A stretch of DNA of 64,000 nucleotides from the NCBI RefSeq assembly GCF_028369105.1, contig NZ_JAQNDO010000001.1, positions 6,232,501 through 6,296,500 on the forward strand. The letters are read 5' to 3'. The position numbers and the translations under genes were made by a program. The stretch is from Polyangium mundeleinium (GTDB lineage: Bacteria; Myxococcota_A; Polyangia; Polyangiales; Polyangiaceae). The notes under the pieces were generated by a model, which saw only the letters and a program-made list of their open reading frames with translations, was not told the DNA's origin and ran no database searches. Shown here piece after piece: positions 50,669 through 59,448 of this stretch (position 1 is the stretch's first letter; every line of letters starts with the position of its first letter).

Positions 50669-51457
50669 TCAGAGACAGTGAATGGGGAGCTTGAATTGCG
50701 AGCAGGCCGTCGAGATGTCGGCGTACCCCTCGGAGGCGATGGGGCCGAAGCAATGCTCGTACGTCTCGTTCCACGTCGCGCCCGGCGCGAGCTCGGTGTA
50801 GCCGCCGCCGTACATCATCCAGATGTCGATGGGGTAAAACGCGCTGTGGTTGTGGTAGCTGATCTTGAGCTTCTGCCCGGCCGCCACGGAAAACGCCAAC
50901 GGGTCGACGGTCATCTTGCAGGTGTTGTCGACCATGACGTGCACGTGGGCGGTGAGGAGCTCCGGCTGGCAGCCCTTGCCGGGCACATACACGAAGTTTT
51001 TCGAGCAGGTCCCCGCAGGGACACACACGCCATCCCCGCCGTTCACCAGGACGTCGCACCCGAGCGCCACGGTGGCGTCGTCACACCCCTCGTTTGATTG
51101 CAGCACGCCATCCCCACACGCCCCCGTCACGGTGAGGCAATCGGCCGCGCAATAATCACCGGCAGCCGTATTCCCATCGTCGCAGGCCTCGGGTGCTTCG
51201 ACATTGCCATTCCCACACACGGCCGCCGGTTCGCTGCCTCCGGCGCCCCCCGCGCCGCCCATTCCGCCGGCGCCGCCCATTCCGCCGGCGCCGCCCATTC
51301 CACCCGCACCCCCGGCGCCGCCCATTCCACCGCCCGCGCCGCCGCTGCCGCCCGCGCCCGTGCCGCCCGGCGGCTCGCTGCATCCGGCCGCGAGGGCCGC
51401 GAGGAGCAGGGGAATTCCAAACCGTGAGGCGACTGCCATCGAAGCCGAGATACGCAT
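50669..51457 (-). CDS. Lipoprotein with Gly-rich linker and disulfide-type repeats
   Basis: A 262-aa protein with signal peptide and lipobox (LAAGC, Cys near 25). A ~45-residue linker of GGAGGMGGAGG repeats follows, then two short Cys repeats of the myxobacterial type: CGNGNVEAPEACDDGN and CGDGVLQSNEGCDD. A C-terminal domain (about 155-262; CQPELLTAHVHVMVDNTCKMTVDP, ISYHNHSAFYPIDIWMMYGGGY) contains His and Met residues spaced as could suit copper binding, but this is only a possibility. Probably on the cell surface. Confidence 0.75.
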   Translation of the reverse strand: MRISASMAVASRFGIPLLLAALAAGCSEPPGGTGAGGSGGAGGGMGGAGGAGGMGGAGGMGGAGGMGGAGGAGGSEPAAVCGNGNVEAPEACDDGNTAAGDYCAADCLTVTGACGDGVLQSNEGCDDATVALGCDVLVNGGDGVCVPAGTCSKNFVYVPGKGCQPELLTAHVHVMVDNTCKMTVDPLAFSVAAGQKLKISYHNHSAFYPIDIWMMYGGGYTELAPGATWNETYEHCFGPIASEGYADISTACSQFKLPIHCL

Positions 51458-51540
51458 CGATCCCGCATAGCAGAATTCGCGGAACGCTGGAAGGATGACG
51501 CTTTCGGCGAGGGATTGTCCGGGTCGCCTCACGCGCGACA

Positions 51541-51839
51541 TCAAGGCGCGCCCGGTTGCGACCCGATCGCAGAGGGCGCGCCCCCGTCGCGACGCTTGGC
51601 GAGGTCGCGCTTGGCGTCGCCCTCCCACGAGGCGTTGGGCGAGCAGTACATTCGGAGCTTGTCCTGCTCGGCGGGAGTGTCGTTCACGGCTCGGTCGATC
51701 TGGTGGATGATGTTCTGGCACATCGGCGCGTGCTCATCGGGATACGAGCAGCTCGTACGGCGGAGGGACGCGCAGCCAGGGAAATGGGCATCGAGGAATG
51801 CATCGGAGACTTTTCCGAGGTGCGTCGTCGGTCGACCGT
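51541..51839 (-). pseudogene. Frameshifted C-terminal extension of the zinc-finger kinase
   Basis: In the frame -1 to the kinase, a codon-biased segment of ~100 residues follows directly after the kinase stop: HLGKVSDAFLDAHFPGC, then SCSYPDEHAPMCQNIIHQID, RAVNDTPAEQDKLRMYC. Cys spacing resembles that of the kinase's own tail (CRSLVALYCNPELADDIHC). Adding one G to the GGGG run (CCCC at 51864-51867 on the plus strand) joins both frames without a break into a ~581-aa protein ending at 51541. There is no independent start with a ribosome site. A real indel, a sequencing error or, less likely, programmed slippage could explain it. Confidence 0.65.
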
Positions 51840-53285
51840 TCAGCCGATCGAGTCGTTCCTTGACCCCTTGGTGACACGGGCGAGCTTGCGCTGGCAAATC
51901 TTGCCGTCCAGCGCGCGCTCGCCGACGGCGCGGCTCTGCGCAGCGCGGAGCTTGACCTCGGCCTCCGCGCAATGGATGTCGTCGGCCAGCTCGGGGTTGC
52001 AATACAGAGCGACGAGCGATCGGCACGGCGCGAGCGGATCGACCGGCGCGGCGGAGCCAGCCTTCGCCGAGGCGCTCGCGGTCGCCGCCTCGGCGACCGT
52101 CGAAGGTTGAACCGGAGCTTTCGACACGGTCGGCTCCGGCGCGGTCGCGCCTGCTGCGCTGCTCGGCACGGCGCCCATTTCGGGCCCTGCGGCGCGGGGC
52201 GGGTCGCGGCTCGTCGAGCCGCCAAGCCCTATCGCCGCGCCCACCGCGACGAGCGCCACCACCACACCGCCGATCGCGTACGGAGCGCGCGACGGGCGCA
52301 GCACATCCTCGATCTCGGCGAACATCACCTCCATCGATGCGAAGCGCCGCTGCTCGTCCGGATCCAGCCCGCGCTTGAGGACCGCCTCGACCTTCAGAGG
52401 TACCGTGCCTTCGCAGGCGCGAACGATCTCGAGCGTCATCGCCGAGAATGCGTAGATGTCCGCGGGTACACCGCCCGGCAGACCGGCCACACGCTCCGGG
52501 GCCAGGTAGCGCGGCGTCCCCACGATCGCGCCGCTCTGCGTCAGAAGATCGGGCGCCGCCTCGTGGCCCGCATCGAGGCGCTTGGCGAGCCCGAGGTCGG
52601 AAAGGACGACGCGACCGCCCGGAGCGACGAGCACGTTGTCCGGTTTGACGTCGCGATGGACGAAGCCGGCGGCGTGGAGCGCTGCGAGCCCGCGTCCGGC
52701 GCCCATGCAGGCGGCCAGGCCCTCACGCCATGACGGCCGAGCCCTGGCGACGAAGCCTCGCAGGTTTGGGCCGTCGACGAGCTCCATGACGAGGTACGGA
52801 AAGCCGTCGACCTCACCCGCCTCGAACACCTTGACGAGATGCTCGTGCTCCAGCGCCGCGAGCGTGCGGGCCTCACGGGCGAGCCGCTCTCGGAGCTTGG
52901 GCGACGGAGCGCCGCTTTGCCCTTCGGGGTGGAGCAGCTTGAGCGCGACCTCACGATCCAGCCGCTCGTCGAGGGCCCGGAGCACGATCCCCATCCCGCC
53001 TTTGCCGAGCACCTTCAAGATGCGAAACCGCCCGATCTTTTCTCCGGCCTCGAGGATCGGCGGCGCACGTTTCGCCGGCGCGGCTCGATCACCGGAGCGC
53101 GCGGGCGACTCCGAGAGCGTCTCCGGCGGCGTCTCCATCATCCGCGCGAGCGTCGAGCCTGCTTCACGGCAGCTCTCGCAGCTCGCCACGTGCGCAAGGA
53201 CGCGTGCACGCTCGGTATCACGCAGCCGCGCTTCGACCCAGGCCGAGAGCTCATCTGGATCGAGACAAGCGCTGGGCTCAACCAT
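51840..53285 (-). CDS. Zinc-finger/Ser-Thr kinase fusion following a sigma factor
   Basis: A 481-aa protein as it reads. The N-terminus (about 1-48) is a putative anti-sigma zinc finger with His32, Cys36 and Cys39 (HVASCESC). A kinase domain spans about 86-330: LGKGGMG (93-99), Lys116, HRDVKPDN (210-217), with DLG (230-232) replacing DFG, and TPRYLAPERV. One membrane helix (near 330-352) and an extracytoplasmic tail with Cys residues follow. The gene starts 20 bp after the sigma factor gene. By analogy with zinc-binding anti-sigma factors, the N-terminus may hold the sigma factor and the kinase may control its release; this is an inference. The C-terminus seems cut short by a frameshift at a GGGG run (see 51541-51839). 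Confidence 0.88.
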   Translation of the reverse strand: MVEPSACLDPDELSAWVEARLRDTERARVLAHVASCESCREAGSTLARMMETPPETLSESPARSGDRAAPAKRAPPILEAGEKIGRFRILKVLGKGGMGIVLRALDERLDREVALKLLHPEGQSGAPSPKLRERLAREARTLAALEHEHLVKVFEAGEVDGFPYLVMELVDGPNLRGFVARARPSWREGLAACMGAGRGLAALHAAGFVHRDVKPDNVLVAPGGRVVLSDLGLAKRLDAGHEAAPDLLTQSGAIVGTPRYLAPERVAGLPGGVPADIYAFSAMTLEIVRACEGTVPLKVEAVLKRGLDPDEQRRFASMEVMFAEIEDVLRPSRAPYAIGGVVVALVAVGAAIGLGGSTSRDPPRAAGPEMGAVPSSAAGATAPEPTVSKAPVQPSTVAEAATASASAKAGSAAPVDPLAPCRSLVALYCNPELADDIHCAEAEVKLRAAQSRAVGERALDGKICQRKLARVTKGSRNDSIG

Positions 53286-53305
53286 CGCCCCTCCGCAGGA
53301 CAGCC

Positions 53306-54085
53306 TCACACATACCGGGACAGGTGAATCGAGACCTCGCTGCGGACGAGCCGGACGATGCTGTCGAAGGTCTCGTTGCCGATGCCAAGCTCCTTGACGA
53401 GCGCCGCCCGCACCCCTTCGAACAGGGCCTCGCGCGCGGCGGCGACGCGCCGGGCCGCCGTGGCGCGATGCACACCGTGAAGCGCAGCGAGCCGATCGAT
53501 CGACAGACCATCGACATGGTGCTGCCGAAGGAGCAGGCGCTGGTCCGGGGTGAGCGCGGCGAAGGCTTCGGCGAAGCCGGCCTGAAGCTCCCGCGTGTAG
53601 CGATGGCGCAGGAGGTCGAGCTCGGGATCGTGCTCGGCCGCGACCTGCTCGACGACCAGCGCCTCGGTGGGGCGCTCGGATGCACGCCGCCGGCGCTCCA
53701 CCACGGCGCGGACGGCCACCACGCGGAGCCACCCCCCGAGCGGGCCCTTGCCCGTGTAGCCGAGGATCCGAGGCGGCGCGTCGGCGCGCGGCGCGATCAG
53801 CTCGGCGGGGAGCTCGGCAAGGACGTCGCGGACGAGCTGCTCGTCCGCGCCTGTACGCCGTAGCTCGACGCGGAGCGGATCGACGAGCTTCATGACGACG
53901 GCGACGGCCGCCGCGTTTCCTCTGCCGGCGTGGTGGGCGAGAAAGAGGTCCTCGACGTGAAGGGAATCGAGCCCTTCTCCCTCGAGAATGCGCGCGGACA
54001 GCGCTGCTTCGAACGCCGCATCGGGTAGGGGAAGGTCCGGCCACCTGGCCGCGGCCCGATCGAGCGCGTCCTTCATCGGGCGCAT
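53306..54085 (-). CDS. Atypical sigma-70-family factor (ECF-like)
   Basis: A 259-aa protein. The C-terminal part is a clear sigma region 4: AFAALTPDQRLLLRQHHVDGLSIDRLAALHGVHRATAARRVAAARE (about 187-232, split here by the HTH LHGVHRATAARRV). Region 2 is atypical and longer than in standard ECF factors (MKLVDPLRVELRRTGADEQLVRDVLAELPAELI, YTGKGPLGGWLRVVAVRAVVERRR). This is the layout of a myxobacterial sigma group found next to kinases. It starts at the ATG at 54085 and is divergent from the RCC1 lipoprotein gene. Directly upstream of the zinc-finger/kinase gene, its probable regulator. Confidence 0.85.
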   Translation of the reverse strand: MRPMKDALDRAAARWPDLPLPDAAFEAALSARILEGEGLDSLHVEDLFLAHHAGRGNAAAVAVVMKLVDPLRVELRRTGADEQLVRDVLAELPAELIAPRADAPPRILGYTGKGPLGGWLRVVAVRAVVERRRRASERPTEALVVEQVAAEHDPELDLLRHRYTRELQAGFAEAFAALTPDQRLLLRQHHVDGLSIDRLAALHGVHRATAARRVAAAREALFEGVRAALVKELGIGNETFDSIVRLVRSEVSIHLSRYV

Positions 54086-54331
54086 GTTTCAAAAAAGAGA
54101 TCGGCCGAGCGCGACATCCGGGACTTGCCCCCCACAGACAGGGAAAGCCCCGGACTTCTGTCCCATGTCACTCCCCCTACGTCTGCTGTTCGATCCATTC
54201 GTCCTCCGCGCCGGGCGCCGTCACGGGAAGCTAGTGGCAGCCTGCAAGGCGCGCAACACCGATCCGCAGACAGGAGGGGTAACCATTGGACAGAAATCAA
54301 TGAGCGTTCCGTTCCTTTGCTGGAGGTCTTC

Positions 54332-55852
54332 ATGAAATTGAATGCACAATGGCCGTCCCCGCGAGCCCGGCTCGCGCTGTTCGTGGGGTTGCAGCTCGCA
54401 CTTCTATCCGCTTCGTGTGGGCCTCGACCGAACGAGCCCGGAGGCAATTCCGCGTCGAGCAGCGCATCGGCCGGCGGCGGTGGTGGTGGCGGTGGCGGTT
54501 CGGGGGGCGGTGGTGGTGGCGGTGGCGGTTCGGGGGGCGGTGGCGTCGGCGGTGGCGGCTCGGGGGGCGTCGGCGGAGGCGCGCTCTGCGGAAATGGCAA
54601 AGTCGATTCTGGAGAGAGCTGCGACCGCGAGATCACCATGGGGGCTGACGCCTGTCCTACCGCTTGCTCGGATGGGAATAGCTGCACCTCGGACACGCTC
54701 GTGGGCAGCGCCGCGAGCTGCAGCGCCTCGTGCAGCTTCGCGCCCATCAGCGCCTGTGTCGGGGGGGACGGCTGTTGCCCGGCTGGGTGCACCGGCGCGA
54801 GCGACAGCGATTGTCCGTCCGTGATTGCCATCACCGCCGGGTTCGAGCACACGTGTGCGCTGCTGAGCAGCGGCGGCATGAAATGCTGGGGCTCCAACAA
54901 TGCCGGACAGCTCGGCAACGACGCGATCCCGCAGCACAGCCCCGTTCCTGTCGACGTTCAGATTCTTGGTGCCGGCTTTTCGGCAGCCGAGATCGCCGCG
55001 GGGGGAGGGAACACGTGTGCCGTCTCGAGCGCCGGCAGCCTCGCGTGCTGGGGTGCGGACAGCTTCGGGCAGGCCTACAGCCAGGGCTCGGGGGTCGCGG
55101 CGGTCGCGCCCGGCGGGGACCATGCGTGCCTGCTCACGAGCACCGGCGGGGTGCGCTGCTGGGGAACCAATGCCTATGGACAACTCGGCAACAACTCGAC
55201 CCTCCAGAGCACCGTTCCCGTCGACGTACAAGGCCTCGCTTCGGGCGTGAAGGCCATCGGCGCGAGCTCCGGCTTCAGCTGCGCGCTCACCAATGCCGGG
55301 GGCGTCAAATGCTGGGGGCACTCCATGGGGCCGGTGAACCAGAACAACAACCTCGTCCCTGTCGACAAGTCTTCTCTGGCTTCGGGTGTCGCGGCGCTCG
55401 CCGTTGGAGGCAACGCGAGCGACCATCACCTCTGCGCGCTGCTGAGCAACGGGCAAGTCAAGTGCCTGGGATACAATGCATTGGGGCAGCTCGGAGATGG
55501 CACGTACCAGAACAATGACGTTACTTCCATTGTCGTCGCCTCCAATATCGTGGAGATCGCGGCGGGCACGCACCACACGTGCGCGCTCACCAGCGGAGGC
55601 ATGGTACAGTGCTGGGGAGACAACTCGTTCGGCCAGCTCGGGAACGCTTACCTGAAGATCAATTATCCGGTCCCCGTCGAGGGGCTCACGTCGGGGGTTT
55701 CGGCCATCACCGCGGGTGGCTTTCACACGTGCGCCTTGCTGAACACCGGCCACGTGAAGTGCTGGGGAGCCAACGGCAATGGCCAGGTCGGCAACAACTC
55801 GATCTCGCAGAAGATCTCCGCTCCTGTCGACGTCGTGGGCCTACCCGACTAG
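54332..55852 (+). CDS. RCC1-repeat lipoprotein
   Basis: A 506-aa surface protein. GGAGG lies 5 nt before the ATG at 54332. The signal peptide ends in a lipobox-like LSASC. A ~45-residue Gly/Ser linker (GGGGGGSGGGG type) is followed by a Cys-rich stretch with CGNGKVDSGESCD, then seven RCC1/alpha-tubulin-suppressor repeats. Their units follow the pattern ITAGFEHTCALLSSGGMKCWGSNNAGQLGN, each with a conserved Cys-Ala and C-W-G, predicting one seven-bladed propeller with internal disulfides. One unit (DSFGQAYSQGSG) is degenerate. Such proteins are common in myxobacteria; ligand unknown. Its end overlaps the convergent gene by 4 bp. Confidence 0.88.
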   Translation: MKLNAQWPSPRARLALFVGLQLALLSASCGPRPNEPGGNSASSSASAGGGGGGGGGSGGGGGGGGGSGGGGVGGGGSGGVGGGALCGNGKVDSGESCDREITMGADACPTACSDGNSCTSDTLVGSAASCSASCSFAPISACVGGDGCCPAGCTGASDSDCPSVIAITAGFEHTCALLSSGGMKCWGSNNAGQLGNDAIPQHSPVPVDVQILGAGFSAAEIAAGGGNTCAVSSAGSLACWGADSFGQAYSQGSGVAAVAPGGDHACLLTSTGGVRCWGTNAYGQLGNNSTLQSTVPVDVQGLASGVKAIGASSGFSCALTNAGGVKCWGHSMGPVNQNNNLVPVDKSSLASGVAALAVGGNASDHHLCALLSNGQVKCLGYNALGQLGDGTYQNNDVTSIVVASNIVEIAAGTHHTCALTSGGMVQCWGDNSFGQLGNAYLKINYPVPVEGLTSGVSAITAGGFHTCALLNTGHVKCWGANGNGQVGNNSISQKISAPVDVVGLPD

Positions 55853-56646
55853 CCTCCGCTCGGGCTGGGAATCACGCCGCCGAACGTGCCGTCGCGCTGG
55901 CGCCTGAGCCCCATTCGATCGAACCAATGGCCGACCGATTCGAAGAGCCCGGGGCGCGCGACACGGAGCACCTCGGCCGGGTCGGGCACGTCGGTGCGCA
56001 CGTGCAGGATCTCGATCCCCTGCTCCTGCCAGGAAAAGAGGATCGGCGCGAGATCGTCGGCCGGGCGATCCGCCTCGCGCTGGACGAGCGCGGCCCTCCG
56101 GATGCCCGCGCGGGCGAGGGTCTTCACCGAGGGGAAATCATTCGCGAAGACGATCGAGCGATTGTCGTACTTGCCCGGTTCGAGCGGTACGCCTTTTCCC
56201 ATGCGCCGCTGGTCGAGCAGGAACGCCGGCGGCGCGTCTTTCGCGAGCTTCGCGAGGCTCGACGCGGCGTCCACGAGGGCCCCCATGACCTCGGCGTACG
56301 CGATGACGCCCTCGGGCGCGGGAATGGCATTGTACAAAGGAATGGGCCGGAAGCCGTGCCGGGCCAGCGCCGCGCCGACCCGCACCCCCGCGGCGCCGGG
56401 CAGATCCAGGATCAAGGCCGTGTCCTGCCATCGCGGCGCGCTGCGGTAGGGATGCTCCCCGCCCGGCGCGGCCTCGGCGCGCGCGTGGAGCGGCGCGACG
56501 ATACGCTCCTCGATCCATGGGGGCGGCGAGGGCAGGGCCTCTGGCGTCCTGTCCTCGTCGAGGTGCGCGAAGAGGACCGGCTTGACCCAAGGGCCGAAGG
56601 TCGCGTCGTCGGGCGCCCACAATCGATGCACGTCCTCGCGTTTCAT
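55849..56646 (-). CDS. Hypothetical protein coupled to an ATP-grasp enzyme (265 aa)
   Basis: No family recognised. The ATG at 56646 overlaps the TGA of the ATP-grasp gene, so translation is coupled. The protein is soluble with many Arg/Pro residues. The N-terminus (KREDVHRLWAPDDATFGPWVKPVLFAHLD) and internal segments such as ALILDLPGAAGVRVGAALARHGFRPIPLYN, SIVFANDFPSVKTLARAG and ILFSWQEQGIEILHVRTD suggest an alpha/beta fold without visible nucleotide or metal motifs. Third gene of a three-gene operon, it may act on or present the substrate of the ATP-grasp enzyme. Confidence 0.65.
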   Translation of the reverse strand: MKREDVHRLWAPDDATFGPWVKPVLFAHLDEDRTPEALPSPPPWIEERIVAPLHARAEAAPGGEHPYRSAPRWQDTALILDLPGAAGVRVGAALARHGFRPIPLYNAIPAPEGVIAYAEVMGALVDAASSLAKLAKDAPPAFLLDQRRMGKGVPLEPGKYDNRSIVFANDFPSVKTLARAGIRRAALVQREADRPADDLAPILFSWQEQGIEILHVRTDVPDPAEVLRVARPGLFESVGHWFDRMGLRRQRDGTFGGVIPSPSGG

Positions 56647-57896
56647 GCGTCGGTCTCCGCGATGAGCACGGCGACGTCGGTCGCCGCAGCGTCGATGAAT
56701 GGTTTTTCCGTCACCCGGCCATACACGCCCGCGGCGCGGCCGTCGACGGTGTAGACGCCAATGCACGGGAGCCGCGGGCCGAGCGGCGTTTCGAGCGGGA
56801 CCGTCACGAACCGGCGTTGCGCCACCCAGCCGGACGGCGCGAGGGAGACACGGAAGGCGAGCCTTGCCCATTGCAGCGGCGTCATGTGCGGGCGCATGGA
56901 TACCGTGTCGCCGGTGTTGCAGTAGGCCGATTTGAGGATCCATCCGTCGTCGCGCGCCCAGGGCGCGTCCCGGGGATCCCGGGTCTCGGGCAGCAAGCGG
57001 CGCCAGGTGTTCTGGCGCGCGCCGAGCTCGTCCCAGACGAGCGGGAGCCGCTTGCTCTCGCTGAGCGCCGCGATTCCCGGATTGCACACCGGCGTCCGGC
57101 CGCCGACGAAGAGCGGCGCCCATTCCACGGCGCTCGGCAGGCGAGGGAGCCACTCCGCCTGGTAAAACCGCACGACCGCCCCGAGGGGCCCGCCCTGCCG
57201 CGCCGATACGAGGTGCGCCCGCCCGTCGTGGAAACGAACGTGATCCGGCGAGGCACAAACCGCCGCGGCCCCGCGATCGCGGAGCTTCCGCGCGAGGTGG
57301 GCGATCACCTGGTGGTCCTCCATGAACCCGGGCGCCGAGAGGAGCGCGAGCGTTCCCAGGTCCGGAGCCGCGCGGAGGAGCGCATCGACGAGCTGTTTCG
57401 TGGGATCACCGGCCGCGCGTGTGCCCGGGAAAAAGCCGGCCATGAGGGCAGGCAAATGGGTCGCCTCGGTGTAGCCGCCCGGCACGTCGCTGTTGACCTC
57501 GGAGACGCGCCAGCCCTCCGTGGTGAAATGAAAATCGAACCGCATCACCCGCGCCGCAGCCGGCGTGGGGGGCGCGCCACGGCGAAAGAGGCGCTGGAGC
57601 GCGCGGGGAAGCGAGATCCGACGCTGGAGCGCGGGGCGGTGAAGGAGCTCCCGCTCGGTCGCGAGCGTCTCCTGTGTCAGGCGCTCGGCGAGGTCGGCGA
57701 GGTGGGTCCACGTGGCCGCGTCGAGGAGCAGCGGGAAGGGGGCGAGGGCCGTGGTATCGCCGACCTGCACGTCCCATTTGAAGCAAGAGAGCTCCATCGT
57801 GCGACGGATCTCGTGAAAGGCCGCGGGATCGAGCGCGGGGCCGGCGCGGAGGGGAGAAGGGCGCGGAGGGGCTTCGGCCTGCGCCGCGCGGCTCAT
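56643..57896 (-). CDS. ATP-grasp enzyme, glutathionylspermidine-synthase-like
   Basis: A 417-aa protein resembling the C-terminal synthetase part of glutathionylspermidine synthase. FDFHFTTEGWRVSEVNSDVPGGYTEA carries the acidic/Asn cluster for Mg-ATP, DDGWILKSAYCNTGDTV the phosphate-loop-like Lys, and WVAQRRFVTVP with GVYTVDGRAAGVYGR closes the ATP site. Family members ligate amines or amino acids to carboxylates at ATP cost. The amidase half of classical Gsp synthase is absent. The ATG at 57896 overlaps the SMI1 gene's stop by 4 bp, and its own stop overlaps the next ATG, so the three products are coupled. Substrate unknown. Confidence 0.82.
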   Translation of the reverse strand: MSRAAQAEAPPRPSPLRAGPALDPAAFHEIRRTMELSCFKWDVQVGDTTALAPFPLLLDAATWTHLADLAERLTQETLATERELLHRPALQRRISLPRALQRLFRRGAPPTPAAARVMRFDFHFTTEGWRVSEVNSDVPGGYTEATHLPALMAGFFPGTRAAGDPTKQLVDALLRAAPDLGTLALLSAPGFMEDHQVIAHLARKLRDRGAAAVCASPDHVRFHDGRAHLVSARQGGPLGAVVRFYQAEWLPRLPSAVEWAPLFVGGRTPVCNPGIAALSESKRLPLVWDELGARQNTWRRLLPETRDPRDAPWARDDGWILKSAYCNTGDTVSMRPHMTPLQWARLAFRVSLAPSGWVAQRRFVTVPLETPLGPRLPCIGVYTVDGRAAGVYGRVTEKPFIDAAATDVAVLIAETDA

Positions 57897-58495
57897 CGAT
57901 CGCCGAGGAGATCGAGGTAAGGACCGTCGTAGATGCCCGAATCGGCGAGATACGTGAAGCGGCCGCTCTCGAGCGCGTCCGCGTACCGCTCGAGCACCGT
58001 GGCGAGGTCGGCGCTGCCGGTCGTGAAGGGCCCGCCCGCGACCTCCCACTTGATGACCTGCCCGACGCGGCCCGCGCGGCCCGGCGCGAGGTCGATGCAA
58101 TAGAGATTGCCGCAGCCATCCTGGGCAATGGGAATCCAGGCCTCGTGCCACTTCACGGGTTTTACGCGCGGGGTGCTTTGCTCGAAGACCTCGTGGTCGT
58201 CGAACGTCCCCTTCTTGCGCAGGGATTCGAGCCCGGCGCGGCTCTTCCTCGATGCGGCCGCGCCGAGGCCCGCATACTCGAAGATCGGCAGGCCATCATG
58301 GACCTTCCACATCGCCACGAGCTCGGGCGGGAGCGGCTTGCCGAGGGCCTTCGCGAGCGCCTGCAAAGAGGCCTCCCGGGCCGGCGGGCGGAGCTGCGTG
58401 ACTTCCTCGGATGCGTGCTTCTGGAGCCAGGCCGAGACGCGCCGCGCCGCCGCGGTGGCGCGCTGAGGACGGTCGGATTTCTTGGAGGCAGCCAT
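57893..58495 (-). CDS. SMI1/KNR4 (SUKH) family protein
   Basis: A 200-aa soluble protein with the SMI1/KNR4 pattern: LAKALGKPLPPELVAMWKVHDGLPIF, then WIPIAQDGCGNLYCIDLAPG and GQVIKWEV. In many bacteria this fold serves as an immunity protein against polymorphic toxins; in others it is a general binding module. No toxin gene is adjacent here. Instead it starts a coupled operon with the ATP-grasp enzyme, which points to a binding or scaffold role. The ATG at 58495 is selected from an otherwise much longer antisense frame. Confidence 0.85.
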   Translation of the reverse strand: MAASKKSDRPQRATAAARRVSAWLQKHASEEVTQLRPPAREASLQALAKALGKPLPPELVAMWKVHDGLPIFEYAGLGAAASRKSRAGLESLRKKGTFDDHEVFEQSTPRVKPVKWHEAWIPIAQDGCGNLYCIDLAPGRAGRVGQVIKWEVAGGPFTTGSADLATVLERYADALESGRFTYLADSGIYDGPYLDLLGDR

Positions 58496-58582
58496 CGGCG
58501 GCGTCGTACGACAACTCCCGGGCTGCGACAAGCGCATCGGAACTTGGTTCCGGCGGGCCGTTGGGCCATCTTGCGCAGCGCC

Positions 58583-59233
58583 ATGCGCGCTCTTGCCGCC
58601 ACCCCCCTCCTGATTTCGCTCGCCGTCCTCCTCCCGGCCTGCGCCGGCTACACGTCCGAGGCGCGGCGCGCGGAGATCTTCGACGAGATCACGAAGACGA
58701 ACCAGGAGAACCGCGGCCGCGCCCTCACGGCGACGCTCCAGGCGCGCGGCGCGACCGTCCTGCCCGCCGAGCCCGAGACCCTCGTGGTGCACGACCTCGA
58801 GCGATGTCTCTCCGCGTATGGTGGCCTCACGCCCACGCCGCCGGAGACGTTCGAGATCCAGCGCGTCCGCGGCCGCAAGCTCGTCGCGCCCTGCCAGGCC
58901 TTCGCCGACGGGTTCGCCGTCGGCGCCGCCGAGGCCACGACGGAGGACGGAAAACGCGTGCTCGTGATCCGCGCGGGGAGGGACGAGCTCTTCGCGCTCG
59001 CCACCACCGCCGCCGGAAAACTCCTCGTGCTCCGACCGCGGCGCGAGGTCGTCGAGCGGCGCGTCGTGCGTATCCCGGGCACGTGCAATCGGATGCCCCA
59101 CCCCGAGCCCACCTTCATGCCGACCGAACACGCCTACGTGCTCGAAGGGCGTGGCGTCGATTCCGTTGAATATTTGGACGTCCCCTACGAGGGCCTCGAC
59201 GAGGACGTGCGCTGCGACGAAACGACATATTGA
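58583..59233 (+). CDS. Predicted lipoprotein (216 aa)
   Basis: Signal peptide with lipobox LLPAC (Cys20), then a soluble domain of mixed strands and helices with a few further Cys. No family recognised. It is divergent from the SMI1 operon and stands alone. A small cysteine cluster near the C-terminus (GTCNRMPHPEPTFMPTEHAYVLEG) may hold a disulfide with RCDETTY at the very end. Confidence 0.65.
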   Translation: MRALAATPLLISLAVLLPACAGYTSEARRAEIFDEITKTNQENRGRALTATLQARGATVLPAEPETLVVHDLERCLSAYGGLTPTPPETFEIQRVRGRKLVAPCQAFADGFAVGAAEATTEDGKRVLVIRAGRDELFALATTAAGKLLVLRPRREVVERRVVRIPGTCNRMPHPEPTFMPTEHAYVLEGRGVDSVEYLDVPYEGLDEDVRCDETTY

Positions 59234-59410
59234 CGCGCCCCGCCATGGCTTGGCTGGTAAGCCCATTGCCCACGTGGGGCGGGCTGTCGCCGCGCGTTCA
59301 CGCGAACCACACCGGACGTCGTTCACACAGCGAACGAGCGACGCGGGCCGGGAGCGGAGGCGTGGCCCCGGAGCGCCGCGCATGCAGAGAAAACTTCCCC
59401 GTGGCAGGCG

Positions 59411-59448
59411 CTTTGCTTAGGCTGCTCGGCTTGCCTTCCTAGGCAAAG
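59411..59448 (+). promoter_or_regulatory. Possible alternating leader hairpins before the 32-Cys gene
   Basis: CTTTGCTTAGG (59411-59421) can pair with CCTAGGCAAAG (59438-59448) over 11 positions with one G-U wobble. The shorter stem TTGCCT-TCCT-AGGCAA (59431-59446) uses the same bases, so both cannot form together. The long stem covers the first two bases of the AGGAG ribosome site at 59447-59451; the ATG follows at 59459. Switch-like control is possible but unproven. Confidence 0.35.

Noticed and set aside
57893-58495. SMI1/KNR4 protein as an immunity gene of a polymorphic toxin
   Set aside because: No toxin or delivery gene is adjacent; instead it is translationally coupled to an ATP-grasp enzyme.
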